From Pseudomonadota bacterium (GTDB taxonomy: Bacteria; Pseudomonadota; Gammaproteobacteria; Xanthomonadales; Rhodanobacteraceae), in the NCBI GenBank assembly GCA_018240505.1, contig JAFEFQ010000245.1, positions 1 to 64,000 of the forward strand: 64,000 nt of DNA, written 5' to 3'. Below the pieces are notes generated by a model, which made no database searches, was not told the origin of the DNA, and saw only the letters and a list, made by a program, of their open reading frames with translations. The translations under genes were made by a program, and so were the position numbers. Position 1 is the stretch's first letter. Each line of letters opens with the position of its first letter. Positions 34,791-43,831 of the stretch are shown here, one piece after another.

Positions 34791-35581
34791 TACGGCGAAA
34801 ACAGGCGCTTCAATTCCGCGCCGGGATCTTCCGCGCGCATGAAGGTTTCGCCGACGAGGAACGCATGCACGTCGGCCGCGCGCATCCTTGCCACGTCTTC
34901 GCGCGTGACGATGCCGCTTTCGGTGACGGGCAGGCGCTCCGCGGGCACGCGCGAACGCAGGTCCAGCGTCGTGGCCAGCGTCGTCTCGAACGTGCGCAGG
35001 TTGCGGTTGTTGATGCCGATCAGGCGCGCGGAGGTCGCCAGCGCGCGCTCGAGTTCCTCGCCGTCGTGCACTTCGACGAGCACGTCCATGCCGAGTTCGT
35101 CGGCGAGCGCGGCAAGCTCGAGCAACGCCGCATCGCCGAGCGCGGCGACGATCAGCAGGATGCAGTCCGCACCGAGCGCACGCGCCTCGTAGACCTGATA
35201 CGCATCGATCGTGAAGTCCTTGCGCAGCACGGGCAGCGCGCACGCGGCGCGCGCCTCCTGCAAATAGGCGTCGGCGCCCTGGAAGAAATCGACGTCGGTC
35301 AACACCGACAGGCAGGCGGCGCCGCCGGCCTCGTAGCTGCGCGCGATCTCGACGGGACGAAAATCCGGACGAATCACGCCCTTCGACGGACTCGCCTTCT
35401 TCACCTCGGCGATGACGCCCGCGTGCCCGGCGGCGATCTTCGTCTCCAACGCGGCGACGAAGCCACGCACCGGCGGCGCAGCGTCCACACGCGCGGACAG
35501 TTCGCGCAACGACACGCGGCCACTGCGCTCGCGGATTTCCTCGGCCTTGCGCGCGAGAATTTTTTTCAGGATGTCGCTCAT
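34790..35581 (-). CDS. trpC: Indole-3-glycerol phosphate synthase
   Basis: Closes CdRP to indole-3-glycerol phosphate in tryptophan synthesis. The 263-residue barrel shows [16 protein letters not shown] (active-site Lys), [58 protein letters not shown] and [15 protein letters not shown]. It is a stand-alone enzyme not fused to TrpF. It is separated from the upstream gene by a 145-bp palindromic element, so read-through or a separate promoter is needed for co-expression with trpGD. Confidence 0.96.
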   Translation of the reverse strand: MSDILKKILARKAEEIRERSGRVSLRELSARVDAAPPVRGFVAALETKIAAGHAGVIAEVKKASPSKGVIRPDFRPVEIARSYEAGGAACLSVLTDVDFFQGADAYLQEARAACALPVLRKDFTIDAYQVYEARALGADCILLIVAALGDAALLELAALADELGMDVLVEVHDGEELERALATSARLIGINNRNLRTFETTLATTLDLRSRVPAERLPVTESGIVTREDVARMRAADVHAFLVGETFMRAEDPGAELKRLFSP

Positions 35582-35620
35582 CTACTCAGAAAACCAACTC
35601 AACAAAATCCAACAAGTCGC

Positions 35621-35765
35621 CTCGCGGGCGTAAAAATCGTCGCGAGCGAAGAGAATTTGCGCGTCGCCGGAGCGCAGGAACCGGAGTGTACAGTCGAGTA
35701 CATGAGGATTCCGAGCACCGCCGGCGCGCAAATTATCGAGCGCAGTAGATTTTTACGCCCGCGAG
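35621..35765. repeat. Large palindromic element, copy B, within the trp cluster
   Basis: The ends are complementary (CTCGCGGGCGTAAAAATC at 35621-35638 against GATTTTTACGCCCGCGAG at 35748-35765), and the interior repeats the copy A words. It lies between trpC and the upstream monooxygenase gene and supplies that gene's last codons and stop (SRA, TAA). A long hairpin here could attenuate expression of trpC relative to trpD. Confidence 0.85.
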
Positions 35766-36097
35766 GGGCCGCCGTAGGCGCGCTCGACCCTGGCCACGCG
35801 CACCTCGAAATGTTCGTACCACTCGCGCTTGCCGCGCTCGCGCGTCGCCGCGTGCCCGGCATGATCGCGCCAGAGGCGGATGTTTTCCTCGCTGTCGAAA
35901 TAGGCGACGGTGATGCCGAAACCATCGGCACCGCGCGTCGATTCGGCGCCGAGAAAACCCGGCTGCCGCTGCACGAGTTCGAACATCGCCTCCGCCGCGG
36001 CGGCGTAGTCCGCCTCGCCTTGGCCGTTGCGCCGCGAGGAGAAGATCACCGCGTAGTAGGGCGGCTGCGGCAGCCGCGCGAATCCCGCTCCACTCAT
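35753..36097 (-). CDS. Antibiotic biosynthesis monooxygenase (ABM) domain protein
   Basis: A 114-residue ferredoxin-like fold protein. [40 protein letters not shown] is the typical ABM opening, followed by [51 protein letters not shown]. Many such proteins are haem-degrading or quinol monooxygenases, others have no known activity. Its ATG overlaps the trpD stop by 4 nt (ATGA), so it is translationally coupled to tryptophan genes. The final three residues are encoded by the palindromic element. Its role in the trp cluster is unknown. Confidence 0.82.
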   Translation of the reverse strand: MSGAGFARLPQPPYYAVIFSSRRNGQGEADYAAAAEAMFELVQRQPGFLGAESTRGADGFGITVAYFDSEENIRLWRDHAGHAATRERGKREWYEHFEVRVARVERAYGGPSRA

Positions 36098-37164
36098 GCC
36101 TGCGAGTCCTTCAGGCGCCGCGTCGTGGCGACGAACTGGTCGAGCTTGGCCCGCGCCGCGCCGCTGGCCAGCGTCGCCAGCGCCGCCTCGACGCCGGCCG
36201 CGATCGAGCCGATCACGCCGGACGCATACAAGGCCGCGCCCGCATTGAGCGCGACGATGTCGCGCGCGGCGCCGGCGCGGTTCTCCAGCGCCTCGAGCAC
36301 GCGCGCCTTCGACTGCTCGGGGTTCTCGACGCGCAACACGGCGCTGTCGACCGCGCTGAAGCCGAATTGCCCGGGCACGATCTCGTATTCCTCGACTCCG
36401 CCGTCGCGCAGCTCGCCGACCAGGGTCGGGCCCGCGAGCGAGATCTCGTCCATGCCGTCGCGGCCCCAGACGACGAGCGCATTGCCCGCGCCGAGCCGCT
36501 GCAGCACGCGCACCTGGATGCCGACGAGATCGGGATGGAACACGCCCATGAGGATGTGCGAGGCGTCGGCCGGGTTGGTCAGCGGACCCAAGATGTTGAA
36601 CAGCGTGCGCACGCCCATCTCCTTGCGCACCGCGCCGACATTCTTCATCGCCGGATGATGGTTCGGCGCGTACATGAAGCCGATGCCGGTTTCCTCGAGG
36701 CAAGCGGCAACCTGTGCGGGCGCGAGATCGATCGCCGCACCGAACGCCTCGAGCACGTCCGCACTGCCGGATTTCGACGAGGCGCTGCGGTTGCCGTGCT
36801 TGGCCACGCGCGCGCCGGCCGCGGCGACGACGAACATCGATGCGGTCGAGATGTTGAACGTGTTCGAGCCGTCGCCGCCGGTGCCGACGATGTCCACCAG
36901 ATGGTCGTCGGCGCGAGGCGCGCCGATCTCCGCTTCTCTGCGGATCAAGGGAACTTTCGCCGCCATCTCGCGCATCACGCGCGCGGCCGCGGCGATCTCG
37001 CCGACGGTCTCCTTCTTCACGCGCAGACCTATGAGAATGGCGGCCGTCATCGTCGGCGACACCTCGCCGCGCATGATCTGGCCCATCAGGTCGATCATCT
37101 CGTCGTGGAAGATTTCGCGATGCTCGATCGTGCGCTGCAGCGCCTGTTGCGGAGTGATGCTCAT
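36094..37164 (-). CDS. trpD: Anthranilate phosphoribosyltransferase
   Basis: Joins anthranilate and PRPP. The 356-residue sequence has the PRPP-binding [16 protein letters not shown] motif, [19 protein letters not shown], and the anthranilate-site [21 protein letters not shown] block. The start codon ATG 37164 lies 3 nt after the trpG stop, and the gene overlaps the downstream monooxygenase gene. The order trpG-trpD-(monooxygenase)-trpC is close to the Xanthomonas-type trpGDC cluster. Confidence 0.96.
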   Translation of the reverse strand: MSITPQQALQRTIEHREIFHDEMIDLMGQIMRGEVSPTMTAAILIGLRVKKETVGEIAAAARVMREMAAKVPLIRREAEIGAPRADDHLVDIVGTGGDGSNTFNISTASMFVVAAAGARVAKHGNRSASSKSGSADVLEAFGAAIDLAPAQVAACLEETGIGFMYAPNHHPAMKNVGAVRKEMGVRTLFNILGPLTNPADASHILMGVFHPDLVGIQVRVLQRLGAGNALVVWGRDGMDEISLAGPTLVGELRDGGVEEYEIVPGQFGFSAVDSAVLRVENPEQSKARVLEALENRAGAARDIVALNAGAALYASGVIGSIAAGVEAALATLASGAARAKLDQFVATTRRLKDSQA

Positions 37165-37167
37165 CGC

Positions 37168-37761
37168 TTACGCCGCCAGCTTCGGCGCATGCAGGAAATT
37201 GCGCAGCTGGTCATGCCCGTGCTGGGTCATGATCGACTCGGGGTGGAACTGCACGCCCTCGATAGCCAGCGTGCGGTGGCGCAGGCCCATGATCTCGTCG
37301 AGGCTGCCATCGGCGTGCTGCGTCCAGGCGGTGATCTCGAGGCAGGCCGGCAGCGACTCCTTTTCCACGATGAGCGAATGGTACCGCGTCGCCTCGAACG
37401 GATTCGGCAGGCCCGCGAACACGCCAACGTTCTTGTGATGAATCGGCGAAGTCTTGCCATGCATGATCGTGCGTGCGCGCACGACCTTGCCGCCGAACGC
37501 CTGCCCGATCGCCTGGTGGCCGAGGCAGACGCCGAGGATCGGTACCTGGCCGCCGAGCTGCTCGATCACGGCCAGCGACACGCCCGCCTCGTTCGGCGTG
37601 CACGGACCGGGCGAGATCACGATTTTTTCCGGCGCCAGCTTTTTGATTTCCGCCACGCCCAGCTCGTCGTTGCGCACCACGCGCACGTCCTCGCCGAGCT
37701 CGCCCAGATACTGGACAAGGTTGTAGGTAAAGCTGTCGTAGTTGTCGATCATCAAAATCAT
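37168..37761 (-). CDS. trpG: Anthranilate synthase glutamine amidotransferase subunit
   Basis: Supplies ammonia from glutamine to TrpE. The 197-residue class I amidotransferase starts [23 protein letters not shown], has the nucleophile in [17 protein letters not shown], and the His-Glu pair in [14 protein letters not shown] use ATG 37761 because it gives the exact family start; the open frame continues upstream without homology. It is 91 nt downstream of trpE. The enzyme may also serve folate synthesis through PabB. Confidence 0.96.
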   Translation of the reverse strand: MILMIDNYDSFTYNLVQYLGELGEDVRVVRNDELGVAEIKKLAPEKIVISPGPCTPNEAGVSLAVIEQLGGQVPILGVCLGHQAIGQAFGGKVVRARTIMHGKTSPIHHKNVGVFAGLPNPFEATRYHSLIVEKESLPACLEITAWTQHADGSLDEIMGLRHRTLAIEGVQFHPESIMTQHGHDQLRNFLHAPKLAA

Positions 37762-37852
37762 CGTGGCGACCCTTGGCGCGGCGGACGGACAGCAGCGTCG
37801 TTGTTGCATGCGCACATATTAGCCGTTTGCCTGACTCGGGGCGACGCGCCGG

Positions 37853-39328
37853 CTACAGCCCGCCGACCGCCTGCGCCACCGCGCGGAACAGCGCGCGGCA
37901 CTTGTTCATCGTTTCCTTCCACTCGAGTTCGGGCACGGAGTCGGCGACGACGCCGCCGGCGGCCTGCACGTGGAGCTGGCCGTCCTGCACGATCGCGGTG
38001 CGGATCGCGATCGCGAGGTCGGCCTCGTCGTGCCAGTTCCAGTAACCGATCGCGCCGCCGTAGACGCCGCGCTTGACCGTCTCGAGTTCGGCGATCACTT
38101 CCATCGCGCGCACCTTCGGCGCGCCGGTCAGCGTGCCCGCGGGGAACGTCGCGCGGAACACGTCCATGAAGGAGAGGCCGGCCTTCAGCTTGCCGACGAC
38201 CTCGGAGACGATGTGCATGACGTGCGAGTAGCGCTCGACGACCATGTTCGCGGTGAGTTCGACCGTGCCGGTTTCGGCGATGCGGCCGACGTCGTTGCGG
38301 CCGAGGTCGATCAGCATCAGGTGCTCGGCGCGCTCCTTCGGATCGGCGAGCAGTTCGGCTTCCATCGCCGCGTCCTCCGCGGCCGTGTGCCCGCGCCGGC
38401 GCGTGCCCGCGATCGGGCGCAGCACGACCTGTTCGCCTTGCGCGCGCACGAGGATCTCGGGCGAGGAGCCGATGATCTGCTCGCTGCCGAGGTCGAGGAA
38501 ATACATATACGGCGACGGATTCAACGCGCGCAATGCGCGGTAGACATCGAGCGGGCGCGAGCGGAACGGCACGGACAGGCGCTGGCTGATCTGCACCTGA
38601 AACACGTCGCCGGCGTAGACGTACTCCTTGGCCTTCTCGACCGCGGCGAGATAGTCGTCCTTCGGAAAACTCGAGACGAAATGCGATTCGTCGATCGCTT
38701 TCGGGTCGACGATGTCGGGATAGGCCGCGCTGGTCGAGCGCAGGCGGTGCACGAGCGAGTCGAGCCGGCGCTGCGCGCGCGCGTAGGCGCGAGGCTCGGC
38801 CGGATCGGCATTGACGATCAGGTACAGCTTGCCCTTGAGGTTGTCGAACACGGCGAGTTCTTCGGCCAGCATCAGGCAGATGTCGGGCATGCCGAGCTTG
38901 TCCGGTTTCGCGTCGGCCTTGATCCGGTGTTCGATGTAGCTCGCGCATTCGTAGCCGAAGTAGCCGACCAGGCCGCCGGCGAACTTCGGCAGGTCGTCGA
39001 TGCGCGGCACCTTGTACTGCGCCTTGATCCGGGCGATTTCGGCGAGCGGATCGGCGACCTCTCGTTCCTCGACCGTCTCGCCCTCCTCGCTGATCGTCAG
39101 GCGATGGCCGTGCACGCGGATCACGCGCCGCGCCGGCAGGCCGATGATCGAATAGCGCCCCCAGCGCGCGCCGCCCTCGACCGATTCGAACAGGTAGGCA
39201 TACGGCCCGTCGGCGAGCTTGAGGTACACCGACAGCGGCGTGTCGAGGTCGCTCAGCACCTCGCGCACGAGCGGAATGCGGTTGTAGCCTTGCTCTGCGA
39301 GCGCGGCGAATTCGGCGGCGGGGATCAC
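37853..39328 (-). CDS. trpE: Anthranilate synthase component I
   Basis: Converts chorismate to anthranilate with TrpG. The 491-residue protein has the family N-terminus (AAEFAALAEQGYNRIPLVREVL), the FESVEGGARWGRYSIIG region that forms part of the tryptophan feedback site, and the chorismate-binding blocks VLRPIAGTRRRGHTAAEDAAMEAELLADPKERAEHLMLIDLGRNDVGR-type sequence and GAPKVRAMEVIAELE. No ATG fits; GTG 39328 gives the correct start. I see no aromatic leader peptide or attenuator upstream, in contrast with aroG at 47.7 kb. Confidence 0.95.
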   Translation of the reverse strand: MIPAAEFAALAEQGYNRIPLVREVLSDLDTPLSVYLKLADGPYAYLFESVEGGARWGRYSIIGLPARRVIRVHGHRLTISEEGETVEEREVADPLAEIARIKAQYKVPRIDDLPKFAGGLVGYFGYECASYIEHRIKADAKPDKLGMPDICLMLAEELAVFDNLKGKLYLIVNADPAEPRAYARAQRRLDSLVHRLRSTSAAYPDIVDPKAIDESHFVSSFPKDDYLAAVEKAKEYVYAGDVFQVQISQRLSVPFRSRPLDVYRALRALNPSPYMYFLDLGSEQIIGSSPEILVRAQGEQVVLRPIAGTRRRGHTAAEDAAMEAELLADPKERAEHLMLIDLGRNDVGRIAETGTVELTANMVVERYSHVMHIVSEVVGKLKAGLSFMDVFRATFPAGTLTGAPKVRAMEVIAELETVKRGVYGGAIGYWNWHDEADLAIAIRTAIVQDGQLHVQAAGGVVADSVPELEWKETMNKCRALFRAVAQAVGGL

Positions 39329-39485
39329 GGGACGAGGCGGCAGCGGCGGGAGGGTTGCCGAAGATAGCAAGCAATGCTGCTTTGCGCCAATCACGGACCG
39401 GAATTGCGCGCACCCGAGTCGCGCAACGGATCGAACATTCAAAGCCGGCCAAAACGGCCGTCGACATCCGACTCCGGATTCTCTT

Positions 39486-39950
39486 TCAGCGAGCCACTGC
39501 GGGGCGTACGCTCGGCAGCCCGCCATGACGCGCCTCGAGCACGCGCACTAGATCATCGCGCAGCGCTTCCACGCGCGCGCTGCCGATCGCCTGCGCCCAT
39601 TCGGCCTCCAGCTCGCGATAAATCTCCTCCACGGCGGAAAGGAGGCGGCGGCCGCGCGGCGAGAGCGTCACGAGTCGCGCGCGCGCATCGTCCGCATCCA
39701 CATCGCGCAGGTAGTTCGCACCCACCATCGAATCCACGAGCTTCGACGCCGCCTGCTTCGTGACGCCCATCAAGCGTGCGACGTCGACGACACCAAGGGG
39801 ATGACTTCGCGCCTCGAGAAGAACGAAGCCGTAGCTCGGCCGCACATCGCGGAAGCCGCGCTCTCGCAGGCGCAGGTGAAGATCGTCGACCAACGTCCGG
39901 AACGCGATCGCCGTCAGCCTGGCGATGGGGACGCGTACTACGCGGCCCAC
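39486..39950 (-). CDS. MarR-family transcriptional regulator
   Basis: A 154-residue winged-helix repressor. RPSYGFVLLEARSHPLGVVDVARLMGVTKQAASKLVDSMVGANYL contains the HTH, and DVDADDARARLVTLSPRGRRLLSAVEEIYRELE the wing and dimer helix. I start at GTG 39950; it overlaps the end of the upstream cupin gene by 13 nt, so the two are one operon. Two near-identical 15-bp boxes upstream of the cupin gene are the probable operator. The ligand is unknown. Confidence 0.85.
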   Translation of the reverse strand: MGRVVRVPIARLTAIAFRTLVDDLHLRLRERGFRDVRPSYGFVLLEARSHPLGVVDVARLMGVTKQAASKLVDSMVGANYLRDVDADDARARLVTLSPRGRRLLSAVEEIYRELEAEWAQAIGSARVEALRDDLVRVLEARHGGLPSVRPAVAR

Positions 39951-40309
39951 GGCGGAGTAAAGATTCGACCTTCGAGCCGCGCCTGACCGCCGACCGGCAT
40001 GCAGCAGAGCGCCTCCAACGCCGTGTCCCCGGCATTGCTGAGTTCGAAATCGGTATTGGCCGGTACGACGATGGCGTCGCCTGCACGGGCATCGCAGATG
40101 TCGCCGGCGATCGTGACCCTGGCGGTTCCGGCCAGCACGACGAAGACTTCCTCGCGCGTCACCTGATGCGGGGTTGCTGGTGTGCCGGGCGCGATTCGCA
40201 CGCGCCAGAGGCTCGTTTCGCGGCTGCCGCGACTCGGCGTGGCGAGGGAAGTGAAGCTTGCGTGTGCGAGTTCGTGCGTCGCACTCGCGGGAGCGGTGAT
40301 GACCGGCAT
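39938..40309 (-). CDS. Cupin-domain protein
   Basis: A 123-residue single-domain cupin. The RIAPGTPATPHQVTREEVFVVLAGTARVTI motif 1 carries one His and a Glu of the usual metal set, and GDAIVVPANTDFELSNAGDTALEALCCMPVG is motif 2. It may bind a small metabolite or act as a dioxygenase or isomerase. The ATG is 23 bp below a pair of palindromic boxes, and the following MarR gene overlaps its end. Confidence 0.8.
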   Translation of the reverse strand: MPVITAPASATHELAHASFTSLATPSRGSRETSLWRVRIAPGTPATPHQVTREEVFVVLAGTARVTIAGDICDARAGDAIVVPANTDFELSNAGDTALEALCCMPVGGQARLEGRIFTPPWAA

Positions 40310-40332
40310 GCGTCTCCTCCTGACGAGAATTG

Positions 40333-40384
40333 GTCAACTTGGTTGACTATAAAATGAATTCACCAACCAGTCAACCTGGTTGAC
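40333..40384. promoter_or_regulatory. Double MarR-type operator
   Basis: Two boxes, GTCAACTTGGTTGAC (40333-40347) and GTCAACCTGGTTGAC (40370-40384), differ at one base and are 37 bp apart centre to centre. An A/T-rich -10-like stretch (TATAAAAT, 40348-40355) lies between them. The cupin-MarR operon starts immediately downstream on the minus strand. Confidence 0.8.
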
Positions 40385-40519
40385 CACTTATTCACGCTTC
40401 GGCGATGGCAGGCGCCACGCCGTCGGCGCAACGGAAGACAACGACGCGAAGCGGATTGTGCTCGACGCAACCGGCGGCGGACGCCCGGTGTTGTCCACCG
40501 GCATCGGCGAACGGCGGCT

Positions 40520-42610
40520 TCAGTTCCGCGCACCCAGCGAATGCCGCGGCATGCCGTGCAGCTCGAGCGAGAACTCGACGCCGGAGCCGTCGGCGAGGTT
40601 GCCGGCCAGTGCCCTGCCGCGATGCAGTTCGGCGATCAGGCGCACGATCGACAGGCCGAGGCCGAGGTGCGGCGGCTCGGCCGGTGCGCCGTTGACGACA
40701 GTGGCTTTCTGCGCCGTGGACGGGCGCACGCTGACCAGCGAATCGAACAGGCGATCCGCCATGGTCGGCGGCAACGGTGGTCCCTGGTTGGCCACGCTGA
40801 CGATCGCGCCGTCGCCGATTGCGTGCAATGCGATGCGGATCCAGCCGGTTTCGGGCGTGAAGCTGCGCGCGTTGTCGATGAGTTTGTCCAGCGCCTGCGC
40901 GATCAGCTCGGGCGCGCCGTGCATCAGCAGCGGCGCCGCCGGCAGGTCAGCCTCGACCCGCTTCGGTACCAGTAGCGGCCGGTACGCGTCGACGCAGCCG
41001 CGCACGACCGCGGCGAGATCGAATTCCTCGGCGTCGACGCCGGCGATCGCGCGCTCCATGCGGCTCGCCTCGCTCATCGCGCGCACGATCGCGCCGAGGC
41101 GCTCGGCGCCGCTGCGCGCGCGCACGAGGTAGGTGCGCGCATCGGTCGACACCGACTGCTGGTCGAGGTTGTCGAGCGAGGATTTGACGATCGCGAGCGG
41201 CGTCTGCAGTTCGTGCGACAGCTTCGAGGCGAGCGTGCGCAGGTAGTCGGTATACGCCGCCACTTCGTCGAGCAGGTGGGCGAAGCTGCGTGCGAGGTCG
41301 CCTAGCTCATCGCGAGCGCCGATCAGCGGCAACGGCACCGGCCGTTCTCCGCTGCGCTCGGGTTTGCCGTTCGCGTGCTTGGCGCGCTCGACCGCATCGC
41401 GCAGGCGGCGGATGCGCAGGCCGAGCACGCCGGCAAACGCGAACAGCACGGCGCCGGCGAAAATCAACGCGCCGAGGCTCGCGCCGATCAGGATCAGCAG
41501 CGCGCGGTTGGTCAGCAGCGGCAGCGCATCGCCGGACTGTTCGAGCAACAGCGCACCGCGCACTTCATTGTTTTCCTTGAGCGGCACCGCGGCAGCGAGC
41601 ACCACGCTGCTGCCCTGACCGGTACCGGCCTGAGCAGGTGCCGGATGCCAGGCGGTCGCGGCCACGCCCGACAGCGCCTGCCAGATCTCCGGCGAGGACA
41701 GGCGCGGCAGGTTGGTCGCGAAATCCTGCGCGCGCGTCATGTCGGGCGCTATCAGGCTGCGGTAGATCAGGCTCTCGAACCAGCGCCGCAGCGCGGGTGT
41801 CGAGGATTTCGAAGCAAGCGCCGCGAGCTGGCCCGATTCGGCGATCACCCAGCCTTCGGCGCTGAGCACGCGCACGCGCATGCCTTCGGGCGCGAACTGG
41901 GCGAGGTCTGCGGACAGGTCGGGTGAGCGCAACAGCAGCGGACGCAATTCGATATGCGCGTTGTTCGGCGCGTCGGCATCGAACTCGTTGAGCGTAAGCG
42001 CGTCCGGCATCTGCGCGCGCGGCAGGCGCAGTTCGACACGGTAGCCGTCCGCATCCTCCTGCCACCAGCCGCCGAGCACCTGCGGCAGCGAATCGCCGGC
42101 GCCGTCGAGCACGCGCGTCTCGAACCTGCCCGGCGCCGCGCTCGCGATGAGATAGCGGCGCAAATCATCATTGTGCGCGAGGCTCAGGGTCAGATGATCG
42201 CGCAGCAACGCGTTCTCGTCGCTCGCGTCCGCGCGCGTGCGCGTCGCATCGCGCACCTGGGCGAGCAGATAGAGCCAGTCGCCGTCGGCGCACAGCAGCA
42301 GCCTGGCCTTCTGTGCGTCGTCGGCCGGGCCGATGTTCTGCGCGTACGGCGCGAGCTGCGACCAGTCGTCGGCATAGCCGTCGACGCGCATGCCTTGCGT
42401 GCAGGGATGCACGTAGAACGCCTGCCCGGCCGGCGGCAGCACGGTCTTGAGCGCGGCGAGGCTGCGCGCGAGCGCCTTGGCCGAGGCGGTCAGGGTCTGC
42501 TCCTGGCCCTGGCGCAGCAGTTCCTCCATCTGGCGCACGATCAGCCAGCCCGCCAGCGGCAGGGCCAGCGTGGACAGGGCGAGGAGAAGGAGTTTGAAGC
42601 GGAGCGACAT
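40520..42610 (-). CDS. Membrane sensor histidine kinase, dedicated sortase system type
   Basis: A 696-residue kinase. An N-terminal membrane helix (LKLLLLALSTLALPLAGWLIV) precedes a ~340-residue periplasmic region with a carbohydrate-binding-like start (MRVDGYADDWSQLAPYAQNI). A second helix (LLILIGASLGALIFAGAVLFAFAGVLGL), HAMP-like linker, phospho-acceptor SKLSHELQTPLAIVKSSLDNL and HATPase core (LIDNARSFTPE, LGLGLSIVR) follow. Length, periplasmic domain and partner regulator resemble the kinase of the proteobacterial dedicated sortase system. No sortase or target-protein gene is adjacent. It lies 57 nt downstream of its regulator. Confidence 0.82.
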   Translation of the reverse strand: MSLRFKLLLLALSTLALPLAGWLIVRQMEELLRQGQEQTLTASAKALARSLAALKTVLPPAGQAFYVHPCTQGMRVDGYADDWSQLAPYAQNIGPADDAQKARLLLCADGDWLYLLAQVRDATRTRADASDENALLRDHLTLSLAHNDDLRRYLIASAAPGRFETRVLDGAGDSLPQVLGGWWQEDADGYRVELRLPRAQMPDALTLNEFDADAPNNAHIELRPLLLRSPDLSADLAQFAPEGMRVRVLSAEGWVIAESGQLAALASKSSTPALRRWFESLIYRSLIAPDMTRAQDFATNLPRLSSPEIWQALSGVAATAWHPAPAQAGTGQGSSVVLAAAVPLKENNEVRGALLLEQSGDALPLLTNRALLILIGASLGALIFAGAVLFAFAGVLGLRIRRLRDAVERAKHANGKPERSGERPVPLPLIGARDELGDLARSFAHLLDEVAAYTDYLRTLASKLSHELQTPLAIVKSSLDNLDQQSVSTDARTYLVRARSGAERLGAIVRAMSEASRMERAIAGVDAEEFDLAAVVRGCVDAYRPLLVPKRVEADLPAAPLLMHGAPELIAQALDKLIDNARSFTPETGWIRIALHAIGDGAIVSVANQGPPLPPTMADRLFDSLVSVRPSTAQKATVVNGAPAEPPHLGLGLSIVRLIAELHRGRALAGNLADGSGVEFSLELHGMPRHSLGARN

Positions 42611-42667
42611 GCAGGGAGAATCGCACAAGCCAAAGACAAATCGAATGCCGGCTCCGCCGGCATGACT

Positions 42668-43360
42668 TTATGTCGGCCGCCACCGATAGCCGGCACCGTG
42701 CACCGTCTCGATCGAATCGAACGATTCGTCGAGCGCGAGGAACTTCTTGCGGATGCGCTTGATGTGCGACGTGATCGTCGCGTCGTCGACGACGACCTGC
42801 GCTTCGCGCATCAACTGATCGCGGTTCTTCACGTGGCCCGGGAAGCGAACGAGCGTGTGGATCATCCAGAACTCGGTCACGGTCAACGGCACTTCGACGT
42901 TGTTCCAGGTCACACGCATGCGCTCGGCCTCGAGCTTGAGCGGGCCGTGCTCGACCACGGTCTCCTTCGACGCCGGCTTGTTCAGCGCATCGATGCGGCG
43001 AAAGAGCGCGCTGATGCGCGCGGCGAGATGATGCAGGCTGACGTCCTTGGTCAAATAGTCGTCGGCGCCCAGGCGCAAGCCGGAGATCACGTCGAAGTCC
43101 GAATCGCGCGCGGTCAGGAACAGGATCGGCAAGGTCGGCGATTGCGCGCGCAGCTCGCGGCAAAGCTCGAAACCGCCCTCGGGTTCGTCGCCGAGGCCGA
43201 CGTCGATGATGACGAGCTCGGGCAGGCGCTGCGCGAACGCGCGGCTCGCATCGGGCCGCGTGGAATAGCCCTGGGTGGTGTAACCGAAGCGATTGAGCGC
43301 CTCGACGTAGTTCGCGCGGATCGCGGGTTCGTCTTCGACGATGGCGATGTTGCGGCCCAT
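42668..43360 (-). CDS. OmpR-family response regulator, dedicated sortase system type
   Basis: A 230-residue regulator. The receiver has the acidic pair in IAIVEDEPAIR, phospho-Asp53 in VIIDVGLGDEPEGGFELC, and Lys in YLTKDVSLHHL. The C-terminal winged helix contains LTVTEFWMIHTLVRFPGHVKNRDQLMREAQVVVDDATITSHIKRIRKKF and ends ETVHGAGYRWRPT. The GLGDEPEGGF loop and the VKNRDQLM block closely resemble regulators of the proteobacterial dedicated sortase family as I remember them. Its target genes are not apparent in the window. Confidence 0.85.
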   Translation of the reverse strand: MGRNIAIVEDEPAIRANYVEALNRFGYTTQGYSTRPDASRAFAQRLPELVIIDVGLGDEPEGGFELCRELRAQSPTLPILFLTARDSDFDVISGLRLGADDYLTKDVSLHHLAARISALFRRIDALNKPASKETVVEHGPLKLEAERMRVTWNNVEVPLTVTEFWMIHTLVRFPGHVKNRDQLMREAQVVVDDATITSHIKRIRKKFLALDESFDSIETVHGAGYRWRPT

Positions 43361-43557
43361 GCGGTTGATCCTGCCTGATGAGATGCGCGCACTTTACGGG
43401 CGCGCCCCGCGCGCGGCAATGGCAGCGGCGCATTTGTCATCGCCGCGCCAGATTTGGCCTTGCCGCCGCCGCAATTGGATTCCTCGCGTCCATGCGCGGA
43501 CGCGAAGATCACGCCGCGGCCAGCCCCGGCCGCGCCTTCGAGCAGAACGCAGACCCC

Positions 43558-43671
43558 ATGAACGCCGACCGCCCCAACCCCGACCTCGAACTCCACCAGG
43601 CCGAACCGTTCCGCGTCGCATTCGCGCTGCTGGCCCTCGTGCTCGGCGCGCTCGCCGCGCTGCAATTCTGA
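43558..43671 (+). CDS. Small single-helix membrane protein, unknown
   Basis: A possible 37-residue protein: a polar N-terminus (MNADRPNPDLELHQAEPFR) followed by one hydrophobic helix (VAFALLALVLGALAALQF). No homologue is recognised. A strong intrinsic terminator begins 10 nt after its stop, on the same strand, which supports a transcript ending here. No good ribosome-binding site is visible. It lies alone between the divergent regulator gene and purU. Confidence 0.45.
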   Translation: MNADRPNPDLELHQAEPFRVAFALLALVLGALAALQF

Positions 43672-43681
43672 ATTCCCGCAG

Positions 43682-43728
43682 CGCGCCGAAGCGTCCGGCT
43701 TTGTGCCGCCCTGCTTCGGCGCGTTTTT
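43682..43728 (+). terminator. Intrinsic terminator
   Basis: An 11-bp perfect stem (CGCGCCGAAGC 43682-43692, GCTTCGGCGCG 43713-43723) followed by TTTTT. It terminates plus-strand transcription from the small membrane protein region. Confidence 0.85.
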
Positions 43729-43831
43729 CTTCGCGTCGGCTTCGTGCGCTCGTCGGTGAACGCGAAAGTCAAAAAGGCCGCATTCTTCGATACTAGAATG
43801 GCCTGCCCGTCCCGAATGTGCGTTCCGTCCA

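Noticed and set aside
39329-39490. Leader peptide or attenuator before trpE
   Set aside because: No short frame with Trp codons and no strong terminator were found in this stretch.
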